Below, one piece after another: positions 7,374 through 14,516 of a DNA stretch of 15,250 nucleotides (positions are counted from its first letter, which is position 1; each line of letters opens with the position of its first letter). The position numbers were made by a program, and so were the translations under genes. The notes beneath the pieces were generated by a model, which had not been told where the DNA came from, searched no databases, and saw only the letters and a list, made by a program, of their open reading frames with translations. Source of the DNA: Oscillospiraceae bacterium (GTDB lineage: Bacteria > Bacillota_A > Clostridia > Oscillospirales > Ruminococcaceae); assembly GCA_018109965.1 (NCBI GenBank), contig JAGBFE010000164.1:1-15250 (forward strand), in the 5' to 3' direction.

Positions 7374-8820
7374 ATGTTCTTTCCTTGCTTTGTGTCAAAT
7401 TGTTAGTTTCAAAAATATTGTGCAGGCTTAAAACAGCACAAATTATCAGCATAGGGATAGAAGAAAACAGGTAGGATGGAGAAACTTCCCATATGCAGAA
7501 GAAGAAAAATATACCAATGGTGTATATCTGGCTGAATGTAATAAAATCAATTTTGTTGTTTTTGAGTTTCAGTGAACTTATCAAACTGAAAACAGCACCG
7601 ACAAGAATGCAGATTACCAAAAGCAATCTGTAAGTAAAATTATATGCATAAACGTCAGGGAAATCTGTATGCGCACCATATGTTCCTCCAATCCATGCAA
7701 CATGCTGTTTGGTTTTTATAAAATCAACCCATTCAGATATATTGCGGGAGGTAATTCTTCTGGCGATTTCTTGCTTATGCATTTCAAGCTTTTCCTGTTT
7801 GCTTTCAAGGCTGACTGTGGCCTGATAATCATCTTCACAGTATTCGCCTGTTTCGCCAAGCCCCATCATAATCCAGTGTGTGACAGGAAATTCATATCTG
7901 TCCTGTTGAGTATAATCTATGACACCGAGTACATTATATACGCCTGATATAACGACAAGTGTAAGTATAAAACTCACAACCAATGTGCCAATATGAATAA
8001 GCATAGGTTTTAATTTTTCAAAGGAAATAATTATGTATATCAAAGCCGCAACAAACGATATTAATGTTATACCTTCACAACTTTTGCAGAATGCAAAGGA
8101 GACACCTGATGCAATGACCCACAAAAATTTACTCTTGGTATTTTCAGCTTTTACAAAATATGAAAAGCAGAAAACCATAAGGCAAATAAAAAATACAGAT
8201 AAAGTATGGGTATATGCGTACAGAATACATCCCCAATAGCTGTTAAAAAGACAAAATACAATCATTGTAAAAAGTCCGTAAATATTATTTGTTATGCGTT
8301 TTACTGCACAAGAGAGCAATACACCGCCGCAAACAATCAGTATACAGTTTGTTGCTACTGTAGCGGCTACATTTACTGGACCCTGTAAACCGATTATTAC
8401 AAATATTCGGTTCAGTACACCATAAAACAAAGCGGTAAACAATTGATGAGGATGTGCAAGAAAATATTCAAGATACCCTGTAAGTTCACCATAGCTGGAT
8501 ATTTCCCGGAAGCCGCTGTACATAGCTTTTGTGTCTCCGTATAGAATAAACTCTGGATGTTTGCAGAACATATTATAGTGGATAAACAGCAACAAGAAAG
8601 CTAAAACAAACAGTATTATATAGAAATATTTGTTGCTGATTTTTTTGCCGGTATTTTTTAAAATCCAAAGAATTCCTGCAAACATAGCAGTGAGACATAC
8701 AGGATAATAAATATATTTTGGTTCTGAAATATCACCGGGAAATAGAGAAAGCACGATAATCATTACAGGAATAAACAGAATTAAAAAAATTTTGTATAAA
8801 ATGGACTGTAATTTATACAT
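7357..8820 (-). CDS. Polytopic membrane protein, GT-C glycosyltransferase-like
   Basis: Starting from the ATG at 8820 the protein has 487 residues and about ten or eleven hydrophobic segments, the first at about 9-28. I prefer this ATG over an in-frame GTG nine codons upstream because GGAGG lies 4 nt before the ATG, while the GTG sits inside a hairpin without a ribosome binding site. The first large loop contains FILYGDTKAMYSG (from about 91), then an AHPHQLFTAL segment (from 122). A later extracytoplasmic loop has FPVTHWIMMGLGETG. An acidic residue in the first outer loop plus a P-N/H-Q motif resembles GT-C-fold (GT39/PMT-like) membrane glycosyltransferases using lipid-linked sugars. This is resemblance recalled from memory, not a search result. 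The 3' end overlaps the tatD start by 17 nt. Family assignment is uncertain; integral membrane location is firm. Confidence 0.7.
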   Translation of the reverse strand: MYKLQSILYKIFLILFIPVMIIVLSLFPGDISEPKYIYYPVCLTAMFAGILWILKNTGKKISNKYFYIILFVLAFLLLFIHYNMFCKHPEFILYGDTKAMYSGFREISSYGELTGYLEYFLAHPHQLFTALFYGVLNRIFVIIGLQGPVNVAATVATNCILIVCGGVLLSCAVKRITNNIYGLFTMIVFCLFNSYWGCILYAYTHTLSVFFICLMVFCFSYFVKAENTKSKFLWVIASGVSFAFCKSCEGITLISFVAALIYIIISFEKLKPMLIHIGTLVVSFILTLVVISGVYNVLGVIDYTQQDRYEFPVTHWIMMGLGETGEYCEDDYQATVSLESKQEKLEMHKQEIARRITSRNISEWVDFIKTKQHVAWIGGTYGAHTDFPDVYAYNFTYRLLLVICILVGAVFSLISSLKLKNNKIDFITFSQIYTIGIFFFFCIWEVSPSYLFSSIPMLIICAVLSLHNIFETNNLTQSKERTYEQNI

Positions 8821-8841
8821 AAATCCTCCGTCATTAAAATT

Positions 8842-8873
8842 ATACACTGCTCATATTGTTATGAGCAGTGTAT
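8842..8873. terminator. Long hairpin between metG and the membrane protein gene
   Basis: ATACACTGCTCATA (8842-8855) and TATGAGCAGTGTAT (8860-8873) form a perfect 14-bp stem with a TTGT loop. On the minus strand, the direction of metG transcription, it is followed only by AATTTTAATG, a poor U tract, so termination may be partial. On the plus strand it is followed by TTTTTGTTTT, a good terminator tail against antisense transcription. It may reduce expression of the downstream genes relative to metG or protect a processed 3' end. Confidence 0.55.
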
Positions 8874-8883
8874 TTTTGTTTTA

Positions 8884-10845
8884 TTAACCAATTCTGCTGC
8901 CTGGTGCAACGTCGCTGTCGATAAATACAACTTTGGCTGCATCACCGTGGTCAGCTGCAAGAATCATACCTTCGCTCATTACACCGCGCATTTTTCTTGG
9001 TGCGAGGTTTGCAACGATAACAACTTTTTTGCCAACCATTTCTTCCGGTGTGTACCACTGTGCAATACCGGAAAGGATTGTTCTTTCTCTTTCGCCGTCA
9101 AAGATAATGGATTTAAGCAGTTTATCGGATTTTGGCAGCTTTTCGCAGTGGCGGATTTCGCCAACAACAAGGTCAACTTTTGCAAAATCATCAAATACGA
9201 TTTCTGCTTTTGGTTCTTCTTTTTCTTCCTCTTTTACAGGGGCAGCTTTTTCTGCAGCTTTTGCAGCAGCTTCTTTTTTAGCTTTTTCCTGTTCTTCAAG
9301 AAGTTTCATTTCTTTTGCAATGTCAATACGAGGGAAGATAACATCACCTTTTTTAACAGTTACAGCTGTTTTGTAGCCATATACAAGGTTTTCAAATTTA
9401 AGGTCATCTTCGCTGTAGCCAAGCTGTGCAGCAATTTTTACTGTTGTGTTTGGCAGATAAGCCTGAAGCAGAATTGTTGCAAAGCGCAATGCTTCAACAA
9501 GGTTGTACATTACTGTTGCAAGGCGTGCTTTGTTTGCTTCATCTTTTGCAAGCACCCAAGGTGCTGTTTCGTCAATATATTTGTTTGCTCTCTGGATAAC
9601 TTTAAAAATTTCCTGCAAAGCCTGTGGAATAAGCAGTTTATCCATACAGTCGGTTACTTTGCCTTCAAGGTTTTTGCAAAGTTCAATCAGTTCATTGTCA
9701 ACTTCTGCAGCTTCTCTTTCAGCAGGCAGTGTACCGCCAAAGTATTTTTCAATCATAGCAACACTGCGGCTTACAAGGTTGCCAAGGTCGTTTGCAAGGT
9801 CAGCGTTTATGCGGTTCATCAATGCTTCGTTTGTGTAAAGACCATCGTTGCCAAATGGAATTTCACGCAGCAGGAAGTATCTGATTGCATCAACGCCGTA
9901 TTTTTCACAGAGTACAACAGGGTCAACAACATTGCCAACGCTCTTGCTCATTTTGCCGCCTTCAAGGAGCAGCCAGCCGTGACCGAATACTTTTGTAGGC
10001 AGTGGCAGGTCAAGAGCCATAAGCATTGCAGGCCAGATGATTGTGTGGAAACGCAGAATTTCTTTGCCAACCATATGCACATCGGCAGGCCAGTATCTGT
10101 CGTAGTCATTGTAAGCACTGTTATACTTGCCCAAAGCTGTGATGTAGTTGGACAAAGCATCTACCCAAACATAAATTGTGTGGTCTGGGTCAAAATCAAC
10201 CTGAATACCCCATTTAACAGTTGTACGGGAAACACAAAGGTCCTGCAGGCCCTGTTTGATAAAGCTTATCATTTCGTTTTTACGTGTTTCAGGCTGAATA
10301 AAGTCAGGGTGAGCTTCATAATGAGCAAGCAGTCTGTCTGCATAGTTGGAAAGTTTAAAGAAATATGCATCTTCTTTTGCAAGATAAACTTCTCTGCCGC
10401 AGTCAGGGCATTTGCCGTCTACAAGCTGGCTCTGTGTCCAGAAAGTTTCACAAGGTTTGCAGTAGTGACCTTCGTAAAAACCTTTGTAGATATCGCCTTT
10501 GTCATACAAAGCTTTAAAAATCTTTTTAACAGATTCTTCGTGATAGTCATCTGTTGTTCTTACATATCTGTCATATTTAACATCAAGCAGTTTCCACAAA
10601 TCTTTGATGTTTGCAACAATTTCATCAACATACTGTTTTGGTGTTTTGCCAACAGCAGCAGCTTTATCCTGAATTTTCTGACCGTGTTCGTCAGAACCTG
10701 TCAGGAACATTACATCGTAACCCTGCAGTCTTTTGTAGCGGGACAATGCGTCACATGCAACAGTTGTGTAGCTGTGGCCGATGTGAAGATTGTCAGAAGG
10801 GTAGTAGATAGGTGTTGAAATATAATATTTTTTCTTTTCACACAT
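8884..10845 (-). CDS. metG: Methionyl-tRNA synthetase
   Basis: This class I aminoacyl-tRNA synthetase charges tRNA-Met with methionine in the cytoplasm. Its 653 residues fit the long form. The signature HIGH is at 21-24, one Cys4 zinc knuckle is present (Cys129, 132, 146, 149), and KMSKS lies at 298-302 within GGKMSKSVGN. The anticodon-binding helical domain covers about 350-490. A charged Lys/Glu/Ala-rich linker (about 511-549) leads to a C-terminal EMAPII/Arc1p-like tRNA-binding domain (about 550-653, with VDLVVGEI and ANLAPRKMRGVMSEGM), which also promotes dimerisation in bacterial MetRS. The ATG is preceded by a moderately spaced GAGGT. No T-box or SAM-type leader is recognisable upstream. 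A possible -10 (TATAAT, complement of 10882-10887) could start a short metG transcript, besides read-through from the FemAB gene. Confidence 0.97.
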   Translation of the reverse strand: MCEKKKYYISTPIYYPSDNLHIGHSYTTVACDALSRYKRLQGYDVMFLTGSDEHGQKIQDKAAAVGKTPKQYVDEIVANIKDLWKLLDVKYDRYVRTTDDYHEESVKKIFKALYDKGDIYKGFYEGHYCKPCETFWTQSQLVDGKCPDCGREVYLAKEDAYFFKLSNYADRLLAHYEAHPDFIQPETRKNEMISFIKQGLQDLCVSRTTVKWGIQVDFDPDHTIYVWVDALSNYITALGKYNSAYNDYDRYWPADVHMVGKEILRFHTIIWPAMLMALDLPLPTKVFGHGWLLLEGGKMSKSVGNVVDPVVLCEKYGVDAIRYFLLREIPFGNDGLYTNEALMNRINADLANDLGNLVSRSVAMIEKYFGGTLPAEREAAEVDNELIELCKNLEGKVTDCMDKLLIPQALQEIFKVIQRANKYIDETAPWVLAKDEANKARLATVMYNLVEALRFATILLQAYLPNTTVKIAAQLGYSEDDLKFENLVYGYKTAVTVKKGDVIFPRIDIAKEMKLLEEQEKAKKEAAAKAAEKAAPVKEEEKEEPKAEIVFDDFAKVDLVVGEIRHCEKLPKSDKLLKSIIFDGERERTILSGIAQWYTPEEMVGKKVVIVANLAPRKMRGVMSEGMILAADHGDAAKVVFIDSDVAPGSRIG

Positions 10846-10877
10846 TTTATATATACCTCATTAAAATTATTTCTCGT

Positions 10878-10976
10878 TTAAATTATATACAGGTCAAAAG
10901 TATCTGCGCTGCTGCGCATTCGCACCGCTACACAAGGGTAGTTCACCGTTTTAAAAATATAAAACTTTTTGTCCAC
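10878..10976 (-). CDS. Possible 32-residue small protein upstream of metG
   Basis: A GTG-started frame of 33 codons (GTG at 10976-10974, TAA at 10880-10878) has AAAGGAG (complement of 10984-10990) exactly 7 nt upstream, one of the better ribosome binding sites in the window. The peptide begins MDKKFYIFKTV and ends SSADTFDLYII, with no evident domain or membrane segment. It lies 63 nt after the FemAB stop and 32 nt before metG, on the same strand. Against coding: codons such as ACG, ACT and CGA are unlike the ACA/GCA-rich neighbours, and the GC-rich core (TGCGC-AGCA-GCGCA hairpin, complement of 10905-10918) looks more like a structured or repeated element in AT-rich spacer. A dispersed intergenic repeat is the main alternative. 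I do not recognise the family. Confidence 0.4.
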   Translation of the reverse strand: MDKKFYIFKTVNYPCVAVRMRSSADTFDLYII

Positions 10977-11039
10977 AACAACGCTCCTTTCATTTTATCC
11001 AATATATTATTTTATCAAAAACACAAAGGTGTTTCAACC

Positions 11040-12083
11040 TTAATGATGTTTAAGCTTGCTGCGTATATTGAGCGCAAGGCTGATAAGCTTGTCTGCCAAC
11101 GGGTTAAATGTGATGGTGAATTCACCTGCAGTTTCAACAATGCCGCCTTCAAATTTTGCTTTGAACAGATAAACGCTGTAAAGTTCTTCGTCATCTTCCT
11201 TGTTTGTTGCAATGCCCTGCATATCGTATGTGTGGCAGTTGCCGGCCAGTGCCCATTTCATCATTGCCCACTGCAGCACATTTGTAGCTTTAAGATTGCT
11301 CATTGTGCTTGTAGAGCATCCGTATACGTGGCTTGTTGTGCCTGCGTACTGAACAGAAAGGCCGCCGCAAAGTGCTGTAAGTTCACCTGTTTCATCATTC
11401 TGATGATAGCACATATAAAGTCTTGCGTTGTCAGGGAAACTTGTCAGCATACTTTCAAGATATGCTTTGGAGCGGATTGTAAAGTTTTTTCTTTTACCGG
11501 TTTCAGAATATATTCTGTAAAAATCATCAAGATACTCAATGCCTTCCTTCACAACAACACCATGCTTTGGACCATAGTTGATGTAATATCTTGTTTTTGA
11601 GGAAAACTTTTTAAGCAAAGCTTCTTCGCTCATATCCTTGATATAGGTGAGCATATAGTTGTATCTTGGCTGGATTGTGTCACGGAAAGCAGCGTGTTCT
11701 TTTATGCTGAAGCCGCAGTCTTTGAAAAACTGAATTGTTTCAGCATCGCTGACGAGCACAAGGGGGTCACAGATGAATTTGTAGCCGTGGTGTTTTTTTG
11801 CAACAACTCTGATGCCTTCAATCAGGTCTTTCATTACTGCTTTGTCAGTGTAATCACACACAGGACCTCTTGGTGCATACATCATGCCAAAAGGACCGAT
11901 TTTTCTGATGAGCACCGAAACACCACCAACGATGTTTCCGTTTTCATCGCGGGTTACAATAATTTCGTGCTCCCAATCTTTTTTTACTTTTGCCCAGGCA
12001 GGTGCCTGCTGAAAAGCACCTTTCGGATGGGTGGAACAAAAAGTGTCAAACTCGCCGTAAAGTTCTTTTTTCAAAATTTCCAT
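11040..12083 (-). CDS. FemAB/FemX-family peptidoglycan-bridge aminoacyltransferase
   Basis: The 347-residue protein has the double-GNAT layout of FemAB-like enzymes. Family-type segments are KGAFQQAPAWAKVKK (21-35), IVGGVSVLIRKIGPFGMMYAPRGPV, a YGPKHGVVVKEG stretch and a C-terminal AMMKWALAGNCHTYDMQGI segment. FemABX proteins transfer amino acids from aminoacyl-tRNA to the stem-peptide lysine of lipid II on the cytoplasmic membrane face, building interpeptide bridges. The long coiled-coil arm of staphylococcal FemA is not apparent, as in many clostridial homologues. The amino acid used cannot be predicted. The gene heads the minus-strand run that continues into metG; it has an extended -10 promoter upstream and a GGAG site before the ATG. 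No convincing terminator separates it from metG (only a 6-bp stem at 11019-11034). Confidence 0.82.
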   Translation of the reverse strand: MEILKKELYGEFDTFCSTHPKGAFQQAPAWAKVKKDWEHEIIVTRDENGNIVGGVSVLIRKIGPFGMMYAPRGPVCDYTDKAVMKDLIEGIRVVAKKHHGYKFICDPLVLVSDAETIQFFKDCGFSIKEHAAFRDTIQPRYNYMLTYIKDMSEEALLKKFSSKTRYYINYGPKHGVVVKEGIEYLDDFYRIYSETGKRKNFTIRSKAYLESMLTSFPDNARLYMCYHQNDETGELTALCGGLSVQYAGTTSHVYGCSTSTMSNLKATNVLQWAMMKWALAGNCHTYDMQGIATNKEDDEELYSVYLFKAKFEGGIVETAGEFTITFNPLADKLISLALNIRSKLKHH

Positions 12084-12139
12084 TTATGTCAACTCCAAAA
12101 ATAAAGTGTAATTTATAATTTAAATATATATACTAATTA

Positions 12140-12148
12140 AGTATAACA
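12140..12148 (-). promoter_or_regulatory. Extended -10 promoter of the FemAB gene
   Basis: On the minus strand TGT-TATACT (12148-12140) is an extended -10 (TGnTATAAT-like). It is preceded by a run of eight T bases and has no good -35 at the usual distance, which is typical of extended -10 promoters. The ATG lies about 57 nt downstream of the -10. Confidence 0.45.
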
Positions 12149-12211
12149 CATCGGCAAAAAAAATAACAGTAGTTTGCAAAATTTAATGGATAAAAAACTG
12201 CACAGATTAAA

Positions 12212-12258
12212 TTGACAACAAAACCTATTTTTGATAAATTTATATTATGTTTTATAAA
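12212..12258 (+). promoter_or_regulatory. Promoter region of the ThrE-type exporter operon
   Basis: Two overlapping plus-strand candidates are visible: TTGACA (12212-12217) with TAAATT (12235-12240) at 17-nt spacing, and TTGATA (12231-12236) with TATAAA (12253-12258) at 16-nt spacing. Either would serve the gene starting at 12279. I cannot choose between them from sequence alone. Confidence 0.45.
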
Positions 12259-12278
12259 CAAAGAATGTAGGTAAGACA

Positions 12279-13052
12279 ATGGAAACTGGCAAAGAAAAAA
12301 TTCTTGATGCAGCCTGCAAACTGGGACGCAATATTCTGGAAAACGGCGGCGAAATATATAGGGTAGAGGAGTCGGTAAACTTCTTTCTGGAAGCTTACGG
12401 CATTCTCGGAGCACAGATTTTTACACTGCAGTCCTGTGTAATTGTTACTTTTAAAGATGAAAATGACAAGCCTGTAACACAGCTTGAACGAATAAAATCA
12501 TCCGGTTATAATCTGGACAAACTTGCAAAATTCAATGACCTTTGCCGCAGAGCCTGTCGGGAAAAATATCCTGTTGAACAGGTTATGCAGGAAATTGAGA
12601 CTATCCGCAGCGAAAAACCATACAGTTTTTTTGTGCTGCTTATGGCTTATGGCATATCTTCGGCACTTTTCTGTCTGTTCTGGGGCGGAGATGTGCGGGA
12701 TGCATGTGTTTCCTTTATCTGCGGTATGGCAGTTAAACTGTGCCTTGATTATATATCAAGAATAAAAACCAATATTTTCTTTACAAATGCACTGGCAAGT
12801 GCAGTTATTGCATATATCGCTATCGGTTTTGTGCACATAGGCTTTGCACATCATTATGATAAAATCATTATCGGTGCAATTATGATGCTTGTTCCGGGTA
12901 TTGCGCTTACAAATATTATGCGTGATATCATTGCAGGGGATATCATCACAGGCACCTCAAAACTCAGTGAGGTTATGCTTGTAGGCATAGCAATCGCAGT
13001 CGGCATTGCCATTGCAATGTCCAGCGTTATTGCGTTGGGAGGTGTGCTGTAA
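12279..13052 (+). CDS. ThrE-type exporter subunit, YjjP-like (PF06738 family)
   Basis: The 257-residue protein has a hydrophilic N-terminal domain (about 1-112) containing the conserved ENGGEIYRVEESV (21-33). About five membrane segments follow (about 115-135, 142-160, 168-188, 195-213, 231-252), with the PGIALTNIMRDIIAGD motif at 206-221 that is typical of the ThrE family. Corynebacterium ThrE exports threonine and serine as one fused protein; in many bacteria, as here, it is split into a YjjP-like and a YjjB-like half. In E. coli that pair has been linked to succinate export, so the substrate here is open. The next gene starts immediately after this stop, and its ribosome binding site GGGAGGTG (13037-13044) is inside this coding end. 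The start has only a weak AGG 7 nt upstream. Confidence 0.88.
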   Translation: METGKEKILDAACKLGRNILENGGEIYRVEESVNFFLEAYGILGAQIFTLQSCVIVTFKDENDKPVTQLERIKSSGYNLDKLAKFNDLCRRACREKYPVEQVMQEIETIRSEKPYSFFVLLMAYGISSALFCLFWGGDVRDACVSFICGMAVKLCLDYISRIKTNIFFTNALASAVIAYIAIGFVHIGFAHHYDKIIIGAIMMLVPGIALTNIMRDIIAGDIITGTSKLSEVMLVGIAIAVGIAIAMSSVIALGGVL

Positions 13053-13511
13053 ATGATGGAATATGTTTATCCCTGCCTTGTGGCGTTTGCAGCAAGTTTT
13101 GTATTCTGCACAATTCTGAATGTAAAAGATATTAAAGTTGCTCTGGTGGCATCACTCAACGCAGGCATGGGCTGGCTGATTTATCTTGTGTCAGCAGCTT
13201 TTGTAGGCATAGTCGGGCAAAATCTGCTTGCGGCAGTTGCTGTTGCCCTTTTTGCCGAGTTTATTTCCAGAGTTATGAAAACTCCATCCACAATTTTTAT
13301 TATTGTAGGCATACTGCCGATGGTTCCGGGTGGCGGTATTTACTACACAATGGAATACTGTATACAGGGCAATACCGAAATGTTTATCTCCAAAGGCTTG
13401 CAGACACTTGCGGTTGCAGGTGCAATTGCTGTGGGGGTATCAATTGCCTCGGCGATTTACAGATTTTATATGCACACAAAAATGCAGATAATCAATAAGG
13501 TAAATAAATAA
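13053..13511 (+). CDS. ThrE-type exporter subunit, YjjB-like (ThrE_2/PF12821 family)
   Basis: This 152-residue membrane protein has about four to five transmembrane segments. It carries the family hallmark GILPMVPGGGIYYTMEYCIQG in the second half, the counterpart of the PGIALTN motif in its partner. It is the short partner of the split ThrE exporter and should form one transport complex with the upstream YjjP-like protein in the cytoplasmic membrane. Its ATG directly abuts the upstream TAA, with no spacer. A second ATG follows immediately, but the distance from GGGAGGTG favours the first. The zero gap implies strict translational coupling and matched subunit amounts. Confidence 0.88.
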   Translation: MMEYVYPCLVAFAASFVFCTILNVKDIKVALVASLNAGMGWLIYLVSAAFVGIVGQNLLAAVAVALFAEFISRVMKTPSTIFIIVGILPMVPGGGIYYTMEYCIQGNTEMFISKGLQTLAVAGAIAVGVSIASAIYRFYMHTKMQIINKVNK

Positions 13512-13523
13512 GAAGGTGTTTTA

Positions 13524-14225
13524 ATGTTTGGAACAATAGTGAACGGTGTTTCTGTTTTTATATCAGGGCTGCTTGGATGTGTTATAAAAAAAGCAATTCC
13601 GGAAAAAATTGAAAAACCGATTATGGATATGGTAGGTATTTCAATCATACTTATTGCCCTGATGGGATTTTTTTCCACATCACTGACAATTGAAAACGGA
13701 GTTATCAAATCAAATGGTGAAATAATGATGTTTGTCTGCCTGGCAATAGGTATTGCAATAGGGGAAATAATCCGTATTGATGATCATCTTAATGCTTTTG
13801 GTCAGAAAATTGAAGAAAAAGCAGGTGTTGACGGATTTGCAAAAGGCTTTGTCAATGCATCGTTGCTGTTCTGTGTTGGAGCAATGGCAATATTTGGAGC
13901 TCTCAAAGACGGTATAAGCGGTGACAGCAGCGTATTGCTGGTTAAAAGCACAATGGACTCGATCACAGCTTTTATTCTGGGTTCATCCCTTGGCATCGGC
14001 GTTGCTTTTTCTGGTATATCCATATTTCTTTATCAGGGAGCAATAGCGATGCTTGCTACATATATTCAGCCATTTGTGACTGATGCAATGATGATGAATA
14101 TATGTACAGTGGGTTATGCCATTGTATTTGTTATAGGCACAAATATGCTGGGACTTACAAAAGTCAAGCTTGCAAACACCCTGCCTGCAATAGTTTTTGC
14201 GGTGATATATACTTTTTTATTTTAA
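13524..14225 (+). CDS. DUF554 family membrane protein (YqgA/YdfK-like)
   Basis: The 233-residue polytopic membrane protein has about six or seven hydrophobic segments. It opens with MFGTIVNGVSVFISGLLGCV, typical of DUF554, and has the family-like stretches AIGIAIGEIIRIDDHL, FCVGAMAIFGALKDGISGD and STMDSITAFILGSSLGIGVAFS. The C-terminal half repeats features of the N-terminal half, as expected for an internally duplicated transporter-like fold. Function is not established for the family. It lies 12 nt after the YjjB-like gene with GAAGGTG upstream, so it is the third gene of the exporter operon and may be functionally tied to it. No clear terminator follows; only a short AT palindrome (14239-14250) is seen before the next promoter. 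Confidence 0.9.
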   Translation: MFGTIVNGVSVFISGLLGCVIKKAIPEKIEKPIMDMVGISIILIALMGFFSTSLTIENGVIKSNGEIMMFVCLAIGIAIGEIIRIDDHLNAFGQKIEEKAGVDGFAKGFVNASLLFCVGAMAIFGALKDGISGDSSVLLVKSTMDSITAFILGSSLGIGVAFSGISIFLYQGAIAMLATYIQPFVTDAMMMNICTVGYAIVFVIGTNMLGLTKVKLANTLPAIVFAVIYTFLF

Positions 14226-14284
14226 GATAATTAAATTGTGTTATATAACAAGTGTGAACTTTTGGTGAATTAACAAAAAAAATA

Positions 14285-14314
14285 TTGACTTTTGATACTG
14301 CAATTAGGTATTAT
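14285..14314 (+). promoter_or_regulatory. Promoter of the riboswitch-ATPase transcript
   Basis: TTGACT (14285-14290), an 18-nt spacer and TATTAT (14309-14314) each match consensus at five of six positions. The predicted start, near 14321, falls right at the 5' edge of the riboswitch aptamer, which supports the assignment. Confidence 0.65.
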
Positions 14315-14321
14315 TCTATAC

Positions 14322-14432
14322 GTTGATATTGAGGGAGTAGTTGGACACAGATTTCCCGTCTGTGTGTTTTAAGTCAACATCGTGGCTGATATTCAGCCTG
14401 GCTTAGAAGTAATAACAAGACTCATATACAGC
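14322..14432 (+). promoter_or_regulatory. yybP-ykoY (Mn2+-sensing) riboswitch aptamer
   Basis: The leader contains recognisable elements of the yybP-ykoY class: GGGAGTAG (14333-14340), AAGTCAACAT (14371-14380) and CAAGACTC (14416-14423). Helices visible between them are ACACAGA/TCTGTGT (14345-14351 with 14359-14365) and the perfect GGCTGA/TCAGCC hairpin (14384-14389 with 14393-14398). P1 forms between ATATTGAG (14327-14333) and CTCATAT (14421-14427), allowing one bulge. This class binds Mn2+ and commonly precedes P-type ATPases and other manganese exporters, matching the gene downstream. The 3' strand of P1 is shared with the following terminator, so ligand binding should favour read-through (ON switch). 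The class rests on sequence recognition; the ON direction is inferred from the overlap. Confidence 0.85.
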
Positions 14433-14458
14433 TTATGGCTGTATATGGGTCTTTTTTT
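14418..14458 (+). terminator. Riboswitch-controlled intrinsic terminator
   Basis: AGACTCATATACAGC (14418-14432) pairs with GCTGTATATGGGTCT (14438-14452), a 15-bp stem with one G-U pair and a TTATG loop, followed by seven T bases. The 5' arm begins within the aptamer's 3' P1 strand, so terminator and P1 are mutually exclusive. This is the expression platform for the ATPase gene. Confidence 0.9.
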
Positions 14459-14516
14459 ATAGCAAAATACATACATATGATTACCAACTGCCCATATTTT
14501 GAAAGAGAGGATTATA

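Noticed and set aside
8821..8847. GTG start at 8847 for the membrane protein
   Set aside because: The GTG lies in the arm of a 14-bp hairpin and has no ribosome binding site, whereas the ATG at 8820 has GGAGG just upstream.
8947..10818. A 623-codon open frame on the plus strand, antisense to metG
   Set aside because: Its Cys/Phe/Lys-rich composition is what the complement of GCA/AAA/GAA-rich coding sequence gives. metG has all class I synthetase motifs, and the antisense frame has no ribosome binding site or recognisable domain.
11019..11034. Small hairpin after the FemAB stop as a terminator
   Set aside because: Only six mostly A-T pairs (AAACAC/GTGTTT) with a minimal T tail; too weak to call, so read-through into metG remains likely.
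10846..11039. T-box or SAM riboswitch upstream of metG
   Set aside because: The minus-strand leader lacks the conserved AGGGTGGnACCGCG T-box sequence and any SAM-type core, and there is no strong leader terminator before metG.
10812..11600. A 262-codon plus-strand frame antisense to the FemAB gene and the metG leader
   Set aside because: Same explanation: low-complexity Cys/Phe/Ile-rich product, no family resemblance, opposite a well-supported gene.
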